A stretch of DNA of 64,000 bases from Telluria beijingensis (GTDB lineage Bacteria; Pseudomonadota; Gammaproteobacteria; Burkholderiales; Burkholderiaceae_D). The notes under the pieces were generated by a model. The model was not told the origin of the DNA and searched no databases. It saw nothing but the letters and a program-made list of their open reading frames with translations. Shown here piece by piece: positions 1 to 9,502 of the stretch (the first letter of the stretch is position 1; each line of letters starts with the position of its first letter). The position numbers were made by a program, and so were the translations under genes. The stretch spans positions 350,153 to 414,152 of the forward strand of contig NZ_CP132480.1 in the NCBI RefSeq assembly GCF_030770395.1, in the 5' to 3' direction.

Positions 1-2
1 CC

Positions 3-236
3 TGGATCGGCACGGCGACCGCATGTTCCGTCCTGTTCGGCGATACCGTTCCCGCCGCCGTCGCCATGGTCCTGCTCCAGCTCGTGCTCTACATCGCCGT
101 GTACATGCGGCTGGTACGCGGGCACTGGGGGCACTGCCGGCATCCGGCGGTCATCTTCGGCTTGCGCCCGCAGCCGCGCCATGGCCTCGTCGACGACGTC
201 CTCGTCATTGGTCCTGGTCCGCGCGCGTTTGGCTGA
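3..236 (+). CDS. C-terminal end of an unidentified membrane protein (partial)
   Basis: An open frame enters from the left edge and stops with TGA at 234-236, 14 bases before the next gene. It reads about 77 residues: a hydrophobic segment ([19 protein letters not shown]) followed by a basic, His-rich tail. The tight spacing and shared strand fit the upstream gene of the polysaccharide operon, and the single helix plus cytosolic tail suggests an inner-membrane protein. The remaining stretch is too short to assign a family. A longer frame overlapping it (from 23) is only an upstream extension of the epimerase gene. Confidence 0.55.
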   Translation, partial: WIGTATACSVLFGDTVPAAVAMVLLQLVLYIAVYMRLVRGHWGHCRHPAVIFGLRPQPRHGLVDDVLVIGPGPRAFG

Positions 237-250
237 CCCGGAAGCGAACC

Positions 251-1321
251 ATGCACACCCTCGAAGACATCGAGCGGGCCATGCGACAGCGCCCCCGCAA
301 ATGGCTCGTCACGGGCTGCGCCGGCTTCATCGGCTCGAACCTGACCGAATACCTGCTCCGGCATGACCAGGCCGTGGTCGGCCTGGACAACCTGTCGACC
401 GGCCACTGGCGCAATCTCGAGGAGGTGCGCGACCTCGTCGGCCCGGATGGGTGGCGCCGTTTCGGTTTCATCCAGGGCGACATCCGCGACACGGTCGCAT
501 GCCGGCACGCGATGGCGGGCGTGGACCGGGTCCTGCACCAGGCGGCGCTCGGTTCGGTGCCACGCTCGATCGCCGACCCGATCGCGACCAATGAGGCCAA
601 TGTCGACGGTTTCCTGAACCTGCTGGTCGCCGCGCGGGACGCCGCGGTCGCATCGTTCGTGTACGCCGCATCGAGCTCCACGTATGGCGACCATCCCGGA
701 CTGCCGAAAGTCGAGGCGCACATCGGCAGGCCCTTGTCGCCTTACGCCGTGAGCAAATACGTGAACGAGCTGTATGCCGACGTATTTGCGCGCTGCTACG
801 GGTTCGGCACGGTCGGACTACGGTATTTCAATGTGTTCGGCAGGCGGCAGGACCCGGCCGGCGCGTACGCGGCCGTGATCCCGAAATGGATCGGCGCCAT
901 GCTCGCCGGCGACCAGGTCGTCATCAACGGAGACGGGCAGACGAGTCGCGATTTCTGCTTCGTCGATAACGTCGTGCAGGCGAACATGCTGGCCTCGCAT
1001 GCCGCGACCGGCCCGGCATCCCGGATCTACAACGTGGCGCTCGGCGACGCGACGACGCTGATCCAGCTGTTCGGCTACCTGAAAGAACTGTTGATGCTGG
1101 ACGGGATCGAGGTCTGCCAGGCACCGCGGCACGCGCCGTCTCGCGCCGGCGATATCGCGTGCTCCCAGGCGAACATCGACAAGGCGATGCGGGAACTCGG
1201 CTATGCGCCCCGGTACCGGATTCGCGAGGGGCTGGCCGTGACCGTCCCGTGGTACGTCGCACGCGGCGGGGCGCACCGGCAGGCCGGCGCGTCGGCACGG
1301 CCGGTCGCCACGGCAGGTTAG
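251..1321 (+). CDS. NAD-dependent epimerase, WbpP/TviC-like UDP-HexNAc(A) 4-epimerase
   Basis: 356-residue extended short-chain dehydrogenase. It shows the Rossmann motif [10 protein letters not shown] at residues 21-30, the ASSSTYG active-site serine stretch and the catalytic Y165-x3-K169 pair ([11 protein letters not shown]). The N-terminal extension before the Rossmann fold and the sequence GDIRD...[11 protein letters not shown] are typical of the WbpP/TviC group, which interconverts UDP-GlcNAc/GalNAc or their uronic acids at C4. It probably supplies an activated sugar for the exopolysaccharide made by the genes that follow. The ATG at 251 is chosen because conserved sequence begins right after it; the open frame continues upstream to 23 but that part is low-complexity Arg/Ala. 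Exact substrate (HexNAc or HexNAcA) cannot be told from sequence alone. Confidence 0.88.
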   Translation: MHTLEDIERAMRQRPRKWLVTGCAGFIGSNLTEYLLRHDQAVVGLDNLSTGHWRNLEEVRDLVGPDGWRRFGFIQGDIRDTVACRHAMAGVDRVLHQAALGSVPRSIADPIATNEANVDGFLNLLVAARDAAVASFVYAASSSTYGDHPGLPKVEAHIGRPLSPYAVSKYVNELYADVFARCYGFGTVGLRYFNVFGRRQDPAGAYAAVIPKWIGAMLAGDQVVINGDGQTSRDFCFVDNVVQANMLASHAATGPASRIYNVALGDATTLIQLFGYLKELLMLDGIEVCQAPRHAPSRAGDIACSQANIDKAMRELGYAPRYRIREGLAVTVPWYVARGGAHRQAGASARPVATAG

Positions 1322-1326
1322 ACGAT

Positions 1327-2745
1327 ATGCGGCCCGGCTACGCCAGATTGTCCTTCCTGCAGCCCTTGCGGGCGCTTGGCGCGCAACTCCGTGCGGCCGC
1401 CCCGGACCATGCCGCGATCCTCAAGGGGATGCTCACCGTCGCCGCCTTCGTCTTCGTCGGCAAACTGGCCAGCGCCATCAAGGAAATGGCCGTGGCCTAC
1501 CGTTACGGCCTGGGCGCGGAAGTCGATGCCTACCAGTTCCTGTACACCGTGATCGGCTGGCCGCTCGGGGTGTGGTCCAGCGTACTGACCGCCGTCCTGG
1601 TGCCGCTGGCGGTGCGCCTGCGGCACCAGCAGGGGGACCTCGCAAGGTTCCGCTCCGAACTGCTCGGGCTCGTGATCGTTGCCGGGCTTGCGCTGGCGGG
1701 ACTGGCGTGGCTGGTCCTGCACACCCTGTTCCAGCTCGGGCAGAGCGGTTTGCCGCCCCGCCTGGCCAGCCTGGCCGGGGCGGCGCTGCCGGGCCTGATC
1801 CTGCTGCTGCCGCTCGGGATGCTGACCGCGCTCCAGTCGGCATGGATGCTGGCGGCCGAGCGCCATGTGAACACGCTGCTCGAATGCATTCCCCCATTGT
1901 CGATCGGGGCGCTGGTCATGGCGCTGCCTGGCGGCGGCATGCGGGCGCTGGTGTGGGGAACGGTTGCCGGCAGCGTGCTGCATCTGTTGTCGCTCATGGC
2001 GCCGCTGGGCCGGCACGACAGGGAGCGCGCACCGCGGCTCGCGCTCTCGTCGCCGCAGTGGAGCTGGTTCTGGCAGGGCTTCGGCATCATGGTCGGGGGG
2101 CAGGCGCTGATGAGCCTGACGGTCGTGATCGACCAGTTCTACGCGGCCGGGCTGGGCACGGGCGCGATCGCCATGCTGGGCTACGCGAACCGGATCCTGG
2201 CGCTGATCCTCGGGCTGGCGGCGATCGCGGTATCGCGCGCGACCCTGCCCATTTTCGCGCAGGCGCAAGCGCATGCGCAAGCGGGCGCTCACCTGCGCGC
2301 CGTCGCACGCCTGTGGGCGGGCATCCTGTTCGCGCTGGGCCTGCTGGCGATGCTGGCCAGCCATGCGGCCGCGCCATGGATGGTGCGCCTGTTGTATGAA
2401 CGCGGCCAGTTCGGCGCAGCCGATACGGCCGCGGTGGCGGAGGTGCTGCGCTACGGGCTGCCCCAACTGCCTTTCTATTTCTCGTCAATGGTATTGGTCA
2501 GCTATGCACTGAGCCAGCGGCGCTACCAGCTGGTGTTCGTCTCGGCCCTGATCGGCTGCGTCGCCAAGATCGCCGGCAACGCGCTGCTGGTCCCCGTACT
2601 CGGCGTGAACGGCATCGCGCTCGGCACGATGCTGGTCTACGCGTCGACCGGACTGTTCTTCTGGCATGCCCTGATTGTTCGTGGGGCGAGGGACGAAGGC
2701 CCTGCCGGATCGCGCGGGCGCGCCGCGGGAAAGCGGCGCACATGA
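1327..2745 (+). CDS. MurJ/MviN-family lipid-linked saccharide flippase
   Basis: 472-residue polytopic membrane protein with about 12-14 hydrophobic segments. The opening AAFVFVGKLASAIKEMAVAYRYG is typical of the MVF/MurJ branch of the MOP exporter superfamily. It begins six bases after the epimerase stop and overlaps the next gene by ATGA. Housekeeping MurJ flips lipid II. Location inside an exopolysaccharide operon suggests that this copy flips the undecaprenyl-linked repeat unit (a Wzx role). That role is inferred from context; the sequence family alone does not exclude lipid II. Confidence 0.82.
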   Translation: MRPGYARLSFLQPLRALGAQLRAAAPDHAAILKGMLTVAAFVFVGKLASAIKEMAVAYRYGLGAEVDAYQFLYTVIGWPLGVWSSVLTAVLVPLAVRLRHQQGDLARFRSELLGLVIVAGLALAGLAWLVLHTLFQLGQSGLPPRLASLAGAALPGLILLLPLGMLTALQSAWMLAAERHVNTLLECIPPLSIGALVMALPGGGMRALVWGTVAGSVLHLLSLMAPLGRHDRERAPRLALSSPQWSWFWQGFGIMVGGQALMSLTVVIDQFYAAGLGTGAIAMLGYANRILALILGLAAIAVSRATLPIFAQAQAHAQAGAHLRAVARLWAGILFALGLLAMLASHAAAPWMVRLLYERGQFGAADTAAVAEVLRYGLPQLPFYFSSMVLVSYALSQRRYQLVFVSALIGCVAKIAGNALLVPVLGVNGIALGTMLVYASTGLFFWHALIVRGARDEGPAGSRGRAAGKRRT

Positions 2746-3914
2746 AGATTCTTCTATTTACCCATAGCCTGGCCGGCGGCGGCGCCGAGCGCACCGTCGC
2801 CACGCTCGCCAACCACTGGGCCGATCGCGGCTGGGACGTGACGGTGGCCACGCTGGCGCCGCGGGGCGAGGACTTCTATGACTTGCGTGCAGGCGTGCGG
2901 CGCGTCGCGCTCGACCTGGCGGGCGACAGCCCCTCGCCGCTGGCCGCTGCGCGCCATAACCTGCGACGCATAGGGGCGCTGCGCCGCCTGCTCGCTCAGC
3001 TGCGGCCGGAGGTCGCACTCGCCATGATGAGCACCCCGAACGTGCTGCTTGCCCTGGCCAGCCGGGGAATGCCGTGGCTCGTGCGCGTGGGGTCGGAGCG
3101 CTGCTATCCACCCCATGCGCCGCTGGCCCGGCCGTGGAGCAGCGCGCGCCGGCTCCTGTACGACCGCCTGGACGCCGTCGTGGCCCTGACCGAGGAATGC
3201 AGGCGGTGGATCGTCACGCATACGTCGGCGCGCACCGTTCCCGTGATTCCGAATGCCGTCGTCTGGCCTTTGCCGTGCGTCGCGCCCTGGATCGTGCCGA
3301 ACAAGGTCGTCGACCCCGGGCGGCGGTTGCTGCTTGCGATCGGGCGCCTGGACCCGGTCAAGAACCTCGGCGGCCTGCTGGCGGTGTTCGCCCGGCTCGC
3401 CGGTCGCCATCCGGACTGGGATCTCGTCATTCTCGGAGAAGGCCCGGAACGCGCCGCCCTGCAGGAGGCGCGCGCAGCGCTGGGGCTCGAGGGCCGGGTC
3501 GTCATGCCCGGTATCGCCGGCAACGTCGCGCAATGGCATGCGCGCTGCGACCTGTATGTGCTGTCGTCCCACTCCGAAGGGTTCCCGAATGCGCTGGCGG
3601 AGGCGCTATGCCATGGCATGCCGGTCGTCAGCGTCGACTGCGATACCGGACCACGCGACATCGTCCGGCACGGCATCGACGGATTGCTGGTCGCCCCGGG
3701 CGATCCGGACGCGCTCGAAGGGGCGCTCGATGCCTTGATGGCAGATGGCGCGCTCAGGCGGCAGTTCGCGGCGCAGGCGGCCGCGGCGCGGCAGCGCTTC
3801 GGGATCGAGCGGGTCGCAGGCATGTGGGAGGCGCTATTCAGCCGCCTCCGGGACGCGGGCGAGGCGTCCAGGCGCCCGGCCGGCGGGTCGAAAGAACGGG
3901 AACTCCTGTCATGA
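2742..3914 (+). CDS. GT4-family glycosyltransferase (first of two paralogues)
   Basis: 390 residues, GT-B fold. The N-terminal acceptor domain opens with MKILLFTHSLAGGGAERTVA, the usual GT4 glycine-rich loop. The C-terminal donor domain shows GRLDPVKN, ILGEGPERAALQ and the E-x7-E region SEGFPNALAEAL. The start overlaps the flippase stop (ATGA) and the stop overlaps the next start in the same way, so translation is likely coupled. It is clearly paralogous to the last gene of the operon (14636-15802): both share APRG.DFY, PNAV.WPLP and DTGPRDI.RHG.DGLLV. It should transfer a nucleotide-activated sugar to the lipid-linked repeat unit on the cytosolic face. Donor and acceptor are unknown. Confidence 0.88.
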   Translation: MKILLFTHSLAGGGAERTVATLANHWADRGWDVTVATLAPRGEDFYDLRAGVRRVALDLAGDSPSPLAAARHNLRRIGALRRLLAQLRPEVALAMMSTPNVLLALASRGMPWLVRVGSERCYPPHAPLARPWSSARRLLYDRLDAVVALTEECRRWIVTHTSARTVPVIPNAVVWPLPCVAPWIVPNKVVDPGRRLLLAIGRLDPVKNLGGLLAVFARLAGRHPDWDLVILGEGPERAALQEARAALGLEGRVVMPGIAGNVAQWHARCDLYVLSSHSEGFPNALAEALCHGMPVVSVDCDTGPRDIVRHGIDGLLVAPGDPDALEGALDALMADGALRRQFAAQAAAARQRFGIERVAGMWEALFSRLRDAGEASRRPAGGSKERELLS

Positions 3915-5314
3915 GCCGCCGGCCTTCCATCGTGACGAGCGTGTTCGTGGTCCGCGCCACGCCGTCCGCGGCGCTGGCCCCGGCCAGGCACGGCGGCCTG
4001 CTGTTCTACCAGTGCGCCGTCCTCGGCCTCGCGATGTGCGCGATCTATGCCAACGCTCCGATCTACCTGTACACCCAGGATGCCTCCCTGCCGCCCAAGT
4101 ACGTGTACTTCCTGCTGGTGCTGCTCATGACGCCGTGCCTGCTGGCGCGGCGCGCCATGCTGGTCGCCTACCTGCTGTCGCCGTTCGCCCTGTGGGCCTG
4201 CGCACTGGTCGCCCTCAACCTGATCCATCTGTCGACCTGGTCGGCGGGCGGCCTGGCCGGCGCCACCTACCTGTCGGACCACGGCGATGGGGTGCGGGCG
4301 GCGCTGGTGCTGACCCGGATCCAGTACATCATGGTCGCGGTCCTGTTCGGCTTCGTCGTGTTCGTGACGCCCGCGAAGACCTACCTGTACGCTGCCGTGG
4401 CGCTGATGGTGCTGCTGCCATGCGCGGTCCTGCTCGATTTCGCCTACCAGGGCATGTTCTACCGGACCGACCTCGAAGGCGCGGTGCTCGGCCGCGCGGC
4501 GGCGACGTTCATCAATCCGACCATGGCGGGCGAGGCGCTGCTGCATGTGGCCATACTGGGCTGCGCCGCGATCGGCCTGCGCTATCGCGGGCCATTGCTG
4601 CTGCTCGCCGGCGCGGCGATCCTCGCCACGTTTTCCCGCTCGTCGATCATCGCCTGGGGCGTCGTCCTGGCGATCATGGTCGCGCGCGGGGCGCTTCCGC
4701 GTTCCATGGTCGTGGCCACGGCCGCGGCGTTCGCGGCGCTCGCGCTGGGCCTCGGCAGTTTCGAAAGCTACCTGCAGTCGCGCGACGAATTCGAGGGAGC
4801 GTCCAGCAATATCCTGTCGCGGATGGGATTCTTCTCGAATCTCAGTTTCGACGACGACAGCTCGGCGGAACGCGCGAGCGTCGTCAAGGCGGCCTGGGAG
4901 CTGTTCCAGCACAACCCCGTGTTCGGCGCGGGGGCGGGAAGCACGCTGTTCTGGTCGCACCGCGGCGGCACGCACAACCAGCTGCTGATGCTGGCGGCGG
5001 AGTACGGGCTGTTCGGGATCGGGTTGTGGATGTGGCTGCTGGTCATCCTGTGGCGCGGACGCTTCCTGGCCGAGCGCGGCCTGCACGTGGCGATGGTGTT
5101 CCTGTTCGCGTGGATGTCGATGTTCACGCACCAGATGCTCGATGCGAATACCTATTGGCTGGCGACCTGCGCGCTGGTCTCCACACGCGCGGCGTGGACC
5201 GCGCCCGGGCGGGCGCTCCAGGCACGAGGAGCGTACGCAAGGGCCAGGCCGGGCCGCTACGCCTGCCGCGCCGCCGGCGCAGGCCGCGCCCTGCTGGCCG
5301 GGACACGACCATGA
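3911..5314 (+). CDS. O-antigen ligase/polymerase-like membrane protein (Wzy_C family)
   Basis: 467 residues with about 10-12 transmembrane segments. A large periplasmic loop lies around residues 280-345, followed by the family signature region FGAGAGSTLFWSHRGG then THNQLLMLAAEYGLFGIG, in which the conserved His and following helix are typical of the O-antigen ligase/Wzy superfamily (PF04932). It starts by ATGA overlap with the glycosyltransferase and ends by ATGA overlap with the deacetylase. In this operon it most likely polymerises the flipped repeat units in the periplasm. A ligase role cannot be excluded from sequence. The start at 3911 is preferred because the frame upstream of it lies entirely inside the previous gene. 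Confidence 0.82.
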   Translation: MSRRPSIVTSVFVVRATPSAALAPARHGGLLFYQCAVLGLAMCAIYANAPIYLYTQDASLPPKYVYFLLVLLMTPCLLARRAMLVAYLLSPFALWACALVALNLIHLSTWSAGGLAGATYLSDHGDGVRAALVLTRIQYIMVAVLFGFVVFVTPAKTYLYAAVALMVLLPCAVLLDFAYQGMFYRTDLEGAVLGRAAATFINPTMAGEALLHVAILGCAAIGLRYRGPLLLLAGAAILATFSRSSIIAWGVVLAIMVARGALPRSMVVATAAAFAALALGLGSFESYLQSRDEFEGASSNILSRMGFFSNLSFDDDSSAERASVVKAAWELFQHNPVFGAGAGSTLFWSHRGGTHNQLLMLAAEYGLFGIGLWMWLLVILWRGRFLAERGLHVAMVFLFAWMSMFTHQMLDANTYWLATCALVSTRAAWTAPGRALQARGAYARARPGRYACRAAGAGRALLAGTRP

Positions 5315-6342
5315 GCCACGGCAAATTTGTGATCTCCCTGGATTTCGAAATGTTCTGGGGCGTCGAAGATACGCAGAGCATCGCGGCCTATGGCCGCAAC
5401 GTGCTGGGCGAATGGCAGGCCATCCCCCGGATGCTGGCGCGGTTCCGCGCCCATGGCGTCAACGCGACCTGGGCGACCGTGGGCGCGATCATGTGCCGCG
5501 ACTATGGCGAGTGGCGCGCGCGGCGCTGCACCGGCACCCGATCCGCCGCGGTGCCTGAACCCTGGGCCGATGCCGAGGATGCGCTGCTCAAGCAATATCC
5601 GAGGCTGTTCTTCGCCAGGCCGCTGGTCGAGCGCATCCTCGAGACCGACGGCCAGGAACTGGGGTCGCATACCTTCAGCCATTTCTATTGCAAGGACAAG
5701 CGCGCCACGCCCGCGGGCTTCGTCGAGGACCTGGCGCGCGCGGCCAGCCTGGCGGCCGGGATGGGCATCGTGTTCCGGACCATCGTCTTCCCGCGCAACC
5801 AGATCAGTCCCGCATTCCTGGCGCTGCTGCCGGCGGCCGGCATCCTGGTCTATCGCGGCAATGCCCAACACTGGCTATACCGTAACGGCGACGCGGTGCC
5901 GGGGGGGACGGCAGGGCGCGTCATGCGCAAGGCCGATGCCTTCGTGCCGCTGAGCGGCTCATGCTGCCGGCGCGAACAGGTCGATGGCACGCTCGTGAAC
6001 GTCCCTGCGAGCGCGTTCCTGTATGCCTGGTCGGCCTTGTCCGAGCCATTGATGGCCCTGCGCCTGCACCGGATCAAGCAGGGCATGACCGAGGCCGCCC
6101 GTACCGGCGGACTATTCCACCTGTGGTGGCACCCGCATAATTTCGGCGTCAACCTCGAGGCCAACCTGGCCATGCTGGAACAGGTCCTGCTGCACTACCG
6201 CCTGCTCGCCGACAGGTTCGGCATGCAATCGCAGTGCATGGGCGCGTTCGCCGGGATGACGGACGCGCAGCCGCCGGCGCCGCAGCCCTGCCTGGTATCG
6301 GCCGGCACCTCGTACGCATTGTTCTGGCAGGGGGCACGATGA
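5311..6342 (+). CDS. Polysaccharide deacetylase family protein (NodB-like fold)
   Basis: 343 residues. It starts with FVISLDFEMFWG, the motif-1 aspartate of a subgroup in which DFE replaces the usual DDG, and has ELGSHTFSHFYC around residue 118, matching the metal-binding H-x3-H motif. Later motifs include FPRNQIS and a C-terminal HLWWHPHNFG. No signal peptide is seen, so it may act on lipid-linked or nucleotide sugars in the cytosol instead of on the finished polymer. It is translationally coupled to its neighbours by ATGA overlaps on both sides. Related proteins occur in O-antigen and capsule clusters (WbmS-like). Substrate unknown. Confidence 0.8.
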   Translation: MSHGKFVISLDFEMFWGVEDTQSIAAYGRNVLGEWQAIPRMLARFRAHGVNATWATVGAIMCRDYGEWRARRCTGTRSAAVPEPWADAEDALLKQYPRLFFARPLVERILETDGQELGSHTFSHFYCKDKRATPAGFVEDLARAASLAAGMGIVFRTIVFPRNQISPAFLALLPAAGILVYRGNAQHWLYRNGDAVPGGTAGRVMRKADAFVPLSGSCCRREQVDGTLVNVPASAFLYAWSALSEPLMALRLHRIKQGMTEAARTGGLFHLWWHPHNFGVNLEANLAMLEQVLLHYRLLADRFGMQSQCMGAFAGMTDAQPPAPQPCLVSAGTSYALFWQGAR

Positions 6343-7499
6343 AGCGCCATGTCCTGCACGTCATCAGCGGCCTGTCGGTCGGCGGCGCCGAAATGGCGCT
6401 GTACCGGCTGATCCTGCAGTTCCGCGACAGCGACTACGACCATACCGTGGTGGCGCTCACGCCCGGTGGAGGCATGTCGGCCCGCTTCGAGCACGTGGGC
6501 ATACCCCTGATCGTGCTGGACGTGCGGCATTCGCCGTTCGCGCACAGCGTGCAGCTGGTGCGCCTGATCCGCAAGCTGCGGCCCGACATCGTGCAGACCT
6601 GGTTGTACCACGCCGATTTCCTGGGCGGCCTGGCCGCGCGCGTGGCCGGCAACCGCAGGATCATCTGGGGAATCCGGACCACGGACCTGGACATCGGCTG
6701 CGCCCGCACCACGTCCCTGGTGCGCCGCGCCTGCGCCCTGATGTCGCGCTGGGTGCCGCACACGATCGTCTGCGTGGCCCACGCGGCGCTGCGTTCGCAT
6801 GCGCGCGTCGGCTACGATACCAGCCGCATGACCGTGGTCGCCAACGGCTTCGACCTCGGGGCGCTGACGGCCAGCGAGGCCGAGCGCGACGAACTGCGCC
6901 GGCGCTGCGGTTTCGGCGCGGGAGACATCGTGGTCGGCACGCTCGGCCGGTTCAACCTCGACAAGGACCATGGCAATTTCGTGGAGGCGGCCGGCATGCT
7001 GGCGGCGAAGGACGAGCGCGTGCGTTTCCTGATGGTCGGCCGCGACCTGGACGCCGGCAACCAGGTCCTCGGCCAGTGGATTCGCGATACCGGCCATGCG
7101 GACCGCTTCGTGCTGCTGGGCGAACGCGACGACGCCGCCGTCTGCCTTGCGGCGATGGACATCTTCTGCCTGTCGTCGCGCACCGAGGCATTCCCGAACG
7201 TCGTCGGCGAAGCCATGGCGATGGGCCTGCCCTGCGTCGCGACCAATGTGGGCGACGTCGCCGTGCTCCTGGCCGATACGGGCGTGGTAGTGCAGAAGGC
7301 CGACCCCGATGCGCTGGCGCGCGGCGTGCATGGACTGATCGCGCGCGGCCCGGGGTATCTGTTCGAACTCGGGCAGCTGGCGCGCGAGCGCATCCGCGCC
7401 AGCTACAGCATGCGCTGCGCGCGTGCGCGCTTCGAGTCGATCTACGACAGCATCCTGGACGAAGGGGGACTTTCATGTGCGGACTCACCGGCTTCCTGA
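6339..7499 (+). CDS. GT4-family glycosyltransferase
   Basis: 386 residues, GT-B fold. The N-terminus MKRHVLHVISGLSVGGAEMA carries the GGAE loop. The C-terminal half has GTLGRFNLDKDHGNFVEAA and the donor-binding region SRTEAFPNVVGEAMAMGLP with the conserved E-x7-E glutamates. It starts in an ATGA overlap with the deacetylase and runs 25 bases into the asparagine-synthetase-like gene in another frame. It probably adds one residue of the repeat unit. It is more distant from the other GT4 genes of this operon than the 2742 and 14636 pair are from one another. Confidence 0.87.
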   Translation: MKRHVLHVISGLSVGGAEMALYRLILQFRDSDYDHTVVALTPGGGMSARFEHVGIPLIVLDVRHSPFAHSVQLVRLIRKLRPDIVQTWLYHADFLGGLAARVAGNRRIIWGIRTTDLDIGCARTTSLVRRACALMSRWVPHTIVCVAHAALRSHARVGYDTSRMTVVANGFDLGALTASEAERDELRRRCGFGAGDIVVGTLGRFNLDKDHGNFVEAAGMLAAKDERVRFLMVGRDLDAGNQVLGQWIRDTGHADRFVLLGERDDAAVCLAAMDIFCLSSRTEAFPNVVGEAMAMGLPCVATNVGDVAVLLADTGVVVQKADPDALARGVHGLIARGPGYLFELGQLARERIRASYSMRCARARFESIYDSILDEGGLSCADSPAS

Positions 7500-9502
7500 A
7501 GGCGGACGCCTTCCTGCCGCGCGAAGAACTCGTACGGCAAGTAGCGCGGATGAGCGCGACGCTCGCCCACCGGGGCCCGAACGATGCCGGCCACTGGTGC
7601 GACCCGGCACACGGCATCGCGCTGGGCCACCGGCGCCTGGCGATCATCGACGTGTCGGCCGCCGGCCACCAGCCGATGCAGTCGCCCGGCGGCCGCTACG
7701 TCCTCGTCTTCAACGGCGAAATCTACAACCACCTGCTGCTGCGCCGGGAACTCGATGGGGACATGTACCCGACGCCATGGCGGGGCGGATCCGATACCGA
7801 GACGCTGCTGGCCGGCTTCGAGCAATGGGGAATTCGTGCGACCGTCGAGCGCGCGGTCGGCATGTTCGCGCTCGCCGTCTGGGACCGGCAGGCGCGCTCG
7901 CTGACGCTGGCGCGCGACCGCATCGGCGAAAAACCCCTGTACTACGGCTGGCAGGGGCAAGGCGAACAGAGAGCCTTCCTGTTCGGGTCGGAACTGAAAG
8001 CGCTGCGCGCCCATCCCGCCTTCGACGACGTCATCGACCGCGACGCGCTGTGCCTGCAGATGCGTCACGGTTACATCGCGGCCCCATATTCGATCTACAG
8101 GAACGTGTTCAAGCTGCCTCCGGGCTGCCTCCTGAGCGTGGCGCAACCGTCCCGTACGCATGCGCTATCAAGCTACTGGAGCGCCCCCGGCACGATGACC
8201 GATGGCGTGAACCGGCCATTTCGCGGCTCGCCGGAGCAGGCGGTGGAGGCGCTGGACGGCTTGCTGCGCGCTGCCGTCGGCGCCCAGATGGTGGCCGACG
8301 TGCCGCTCGGGGCCTTCCTGTCGGGCGGAGTCGATTCGTCCACGGTCACTGCCCTGATGCAGGCGCAATCGGCGCGCCCCGTGAAGACGTTCTCCATCGG
8401 CTTTCACGAAAGCGACTACAACGAGGCGCACCATGCGCAGGCGGTGGCAAGGCATCTTGGGACGGATCACACCGAACTGTATGTGACGGCCGCGCAGGCG
8501 CGCGACGTCATCCCTTCGCTTCAGGATGCCTACGACGAGCCGTTCTCCGACTCTTCGCAGCTGCCCACGGTCCTCGTGTCGCGCCTGGCCCGCCAGCACG
8601 TGACGGTGGCGCTGTCGGGCGACGCCGGTGACGAACTGTTCTGCGGGTACAACCGCTACCAGTTCGTCGACGCCCTGTGGCACAAGGTCAGCGCGGCGCC
8701 CTTGCCCCTGCGCCGGCTCGCCGCCAGGGGCATCGCCGGCGTATCGGTCGAGGCGTGGAACCGGGCGGCGCGGGCGCTGGGGCCAGGCCTGCCGCGCGCC
8801 ATGCGCTTCCAGAACACGGGCGACAAGCTGCACAAGGGGGCGCAAGTCATGACCTGCGCGTCGCTCGATGCGCTCTACCTCGGCCTGGTGTCGCACTGGG
8901 ACGATCCGGCGGCGCTGGTGCGCGGCGCCGCCGAACCCCCCACGGCCCTGAACGGGGACGCGCCGGACCTCGCCGCGCTCGATGGCCTGCAGCGCATGAT
9001 GGCGCTCGACCTGCTGACCTACCTGCCGGACGACATCCTGGTGAAGGTGGACCGGGCCGCCATGAGCGTGTCGCTGGAAACGCGGGTGCCGCTACTGGAC
9101 CACCGGGTCGTGGAGTTTGCCTGGCGCCTGCCGCAATCCTGCAAGCTGCGCGACGGGGTCACGAAATGGATCCTGCGCCAGGTGCTGTACCGCTACGTGC
9201 CGAAAGCCCTGATCGAGCGTCCGAAGATGGGCTTCGGCATCCCGGTCGGCGACTGGCTGCGCGGCCCCTTGCGCGAATGGGGCGACGCCCTGCTGGCGCA
9301 AGCGAGGCTGGCCGATGAAGGGTTTCTCGAACCGGCCCTGGTCAGGCGCTGCTGGACCGAGCATGTGTCGGGCCAGCGCAACTGGCAATACCAGTTGTGG
9401 AACGTGCTGATGTTCCAGGCCTGGCTCGCGCATCGCCGTGCGCAGCCGCGGACGGAGCGGGACGCTGACATGGCGGAGCATCTGACTGGAGCCATCTCAT
9501 GA
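7475..9502 (+). CDS. asnB: Asparagine synthase (glutamine-hydrolysing) family amidotransferase
   Basis: 675 residues. The mature N-terminal nucleophile is Cys2 (MCGLTGF), followed by glutaminase motifs AHRGPNDAG, GHRRLAIID and NGEIYNH. The C-terminal synthetase domain has the ATP-pyrophosphatase loop SGGVDSS at residues 283-289 and SGDAGDELFCGYNRY. The start is fixed by the need for Cys at position 2. This class makes asparagine, but copies inside O-antigen and exopolysaccharide clusters are thought to amidate sugar carboxylates or related groups. The gene lies between two glycosyltransferases and overlaps both (25 bases and ATGA), so a role in decorating the polymer, such as forming a uronamide, is a reasonable inference. 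Plain asparagine synthesis remains possible. Confidence 0.88.
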   Translation: MCGLTGFLKADAFLPREELVRQVARMSATLAHRGPNDAGHWCDPAHGIALGHRRLAIIDVSAAGHQPMQSPGGRYVLVFNGEIYNHLLLRRELDGDMYPTPWRGGSDTETLLAGFEQWGIRATVERAVGMFALAVWDRQARSLTLARDRIGEKPLYYGWQGQGEQRAFLFGSELKALRAHPAFDDVIDRDALCLQMRHGYIAAPYSIYRNVFKLPPGCLLSVAQPSRTHALSSYWSAPGTMTDGVNRPFRGSPEQAVEALDGLLRAAVGAQMVADVPLGAFLSGGVDSSTVTALMQAQSARPVKTFSIGFHESDYNEAHHAQAVARHLGTDHTELYVTAAQARDVIPSLQDAYDEPFSDSSQLPTVLVSRLARQHVTVALSGDAGDELFCGYNRYQFVDALWHKVSAAPLPLRRLAARGIAGVSVEAWNRAARALGPGLPRAMRFQNTGDKLHKGAQVMTCASLDALYLGLVSHWDDPAALVRGAAEPPTALNGDAPDLAALDGLQRMMALDLLTYLPDDILVKVDRAAMSVSLETRVPLLDHRVVEFAWRLPQSCKLRDGVTKWILRQVLYRYVPKALIERPKMGFGIPVGDWLRGPLREWGDALLAQARLADEGFLEPALVRRCWTEHVSGQRNWQYQLWNVLMFQAWLAHRRAQPRTERDADMAEHLTGAIS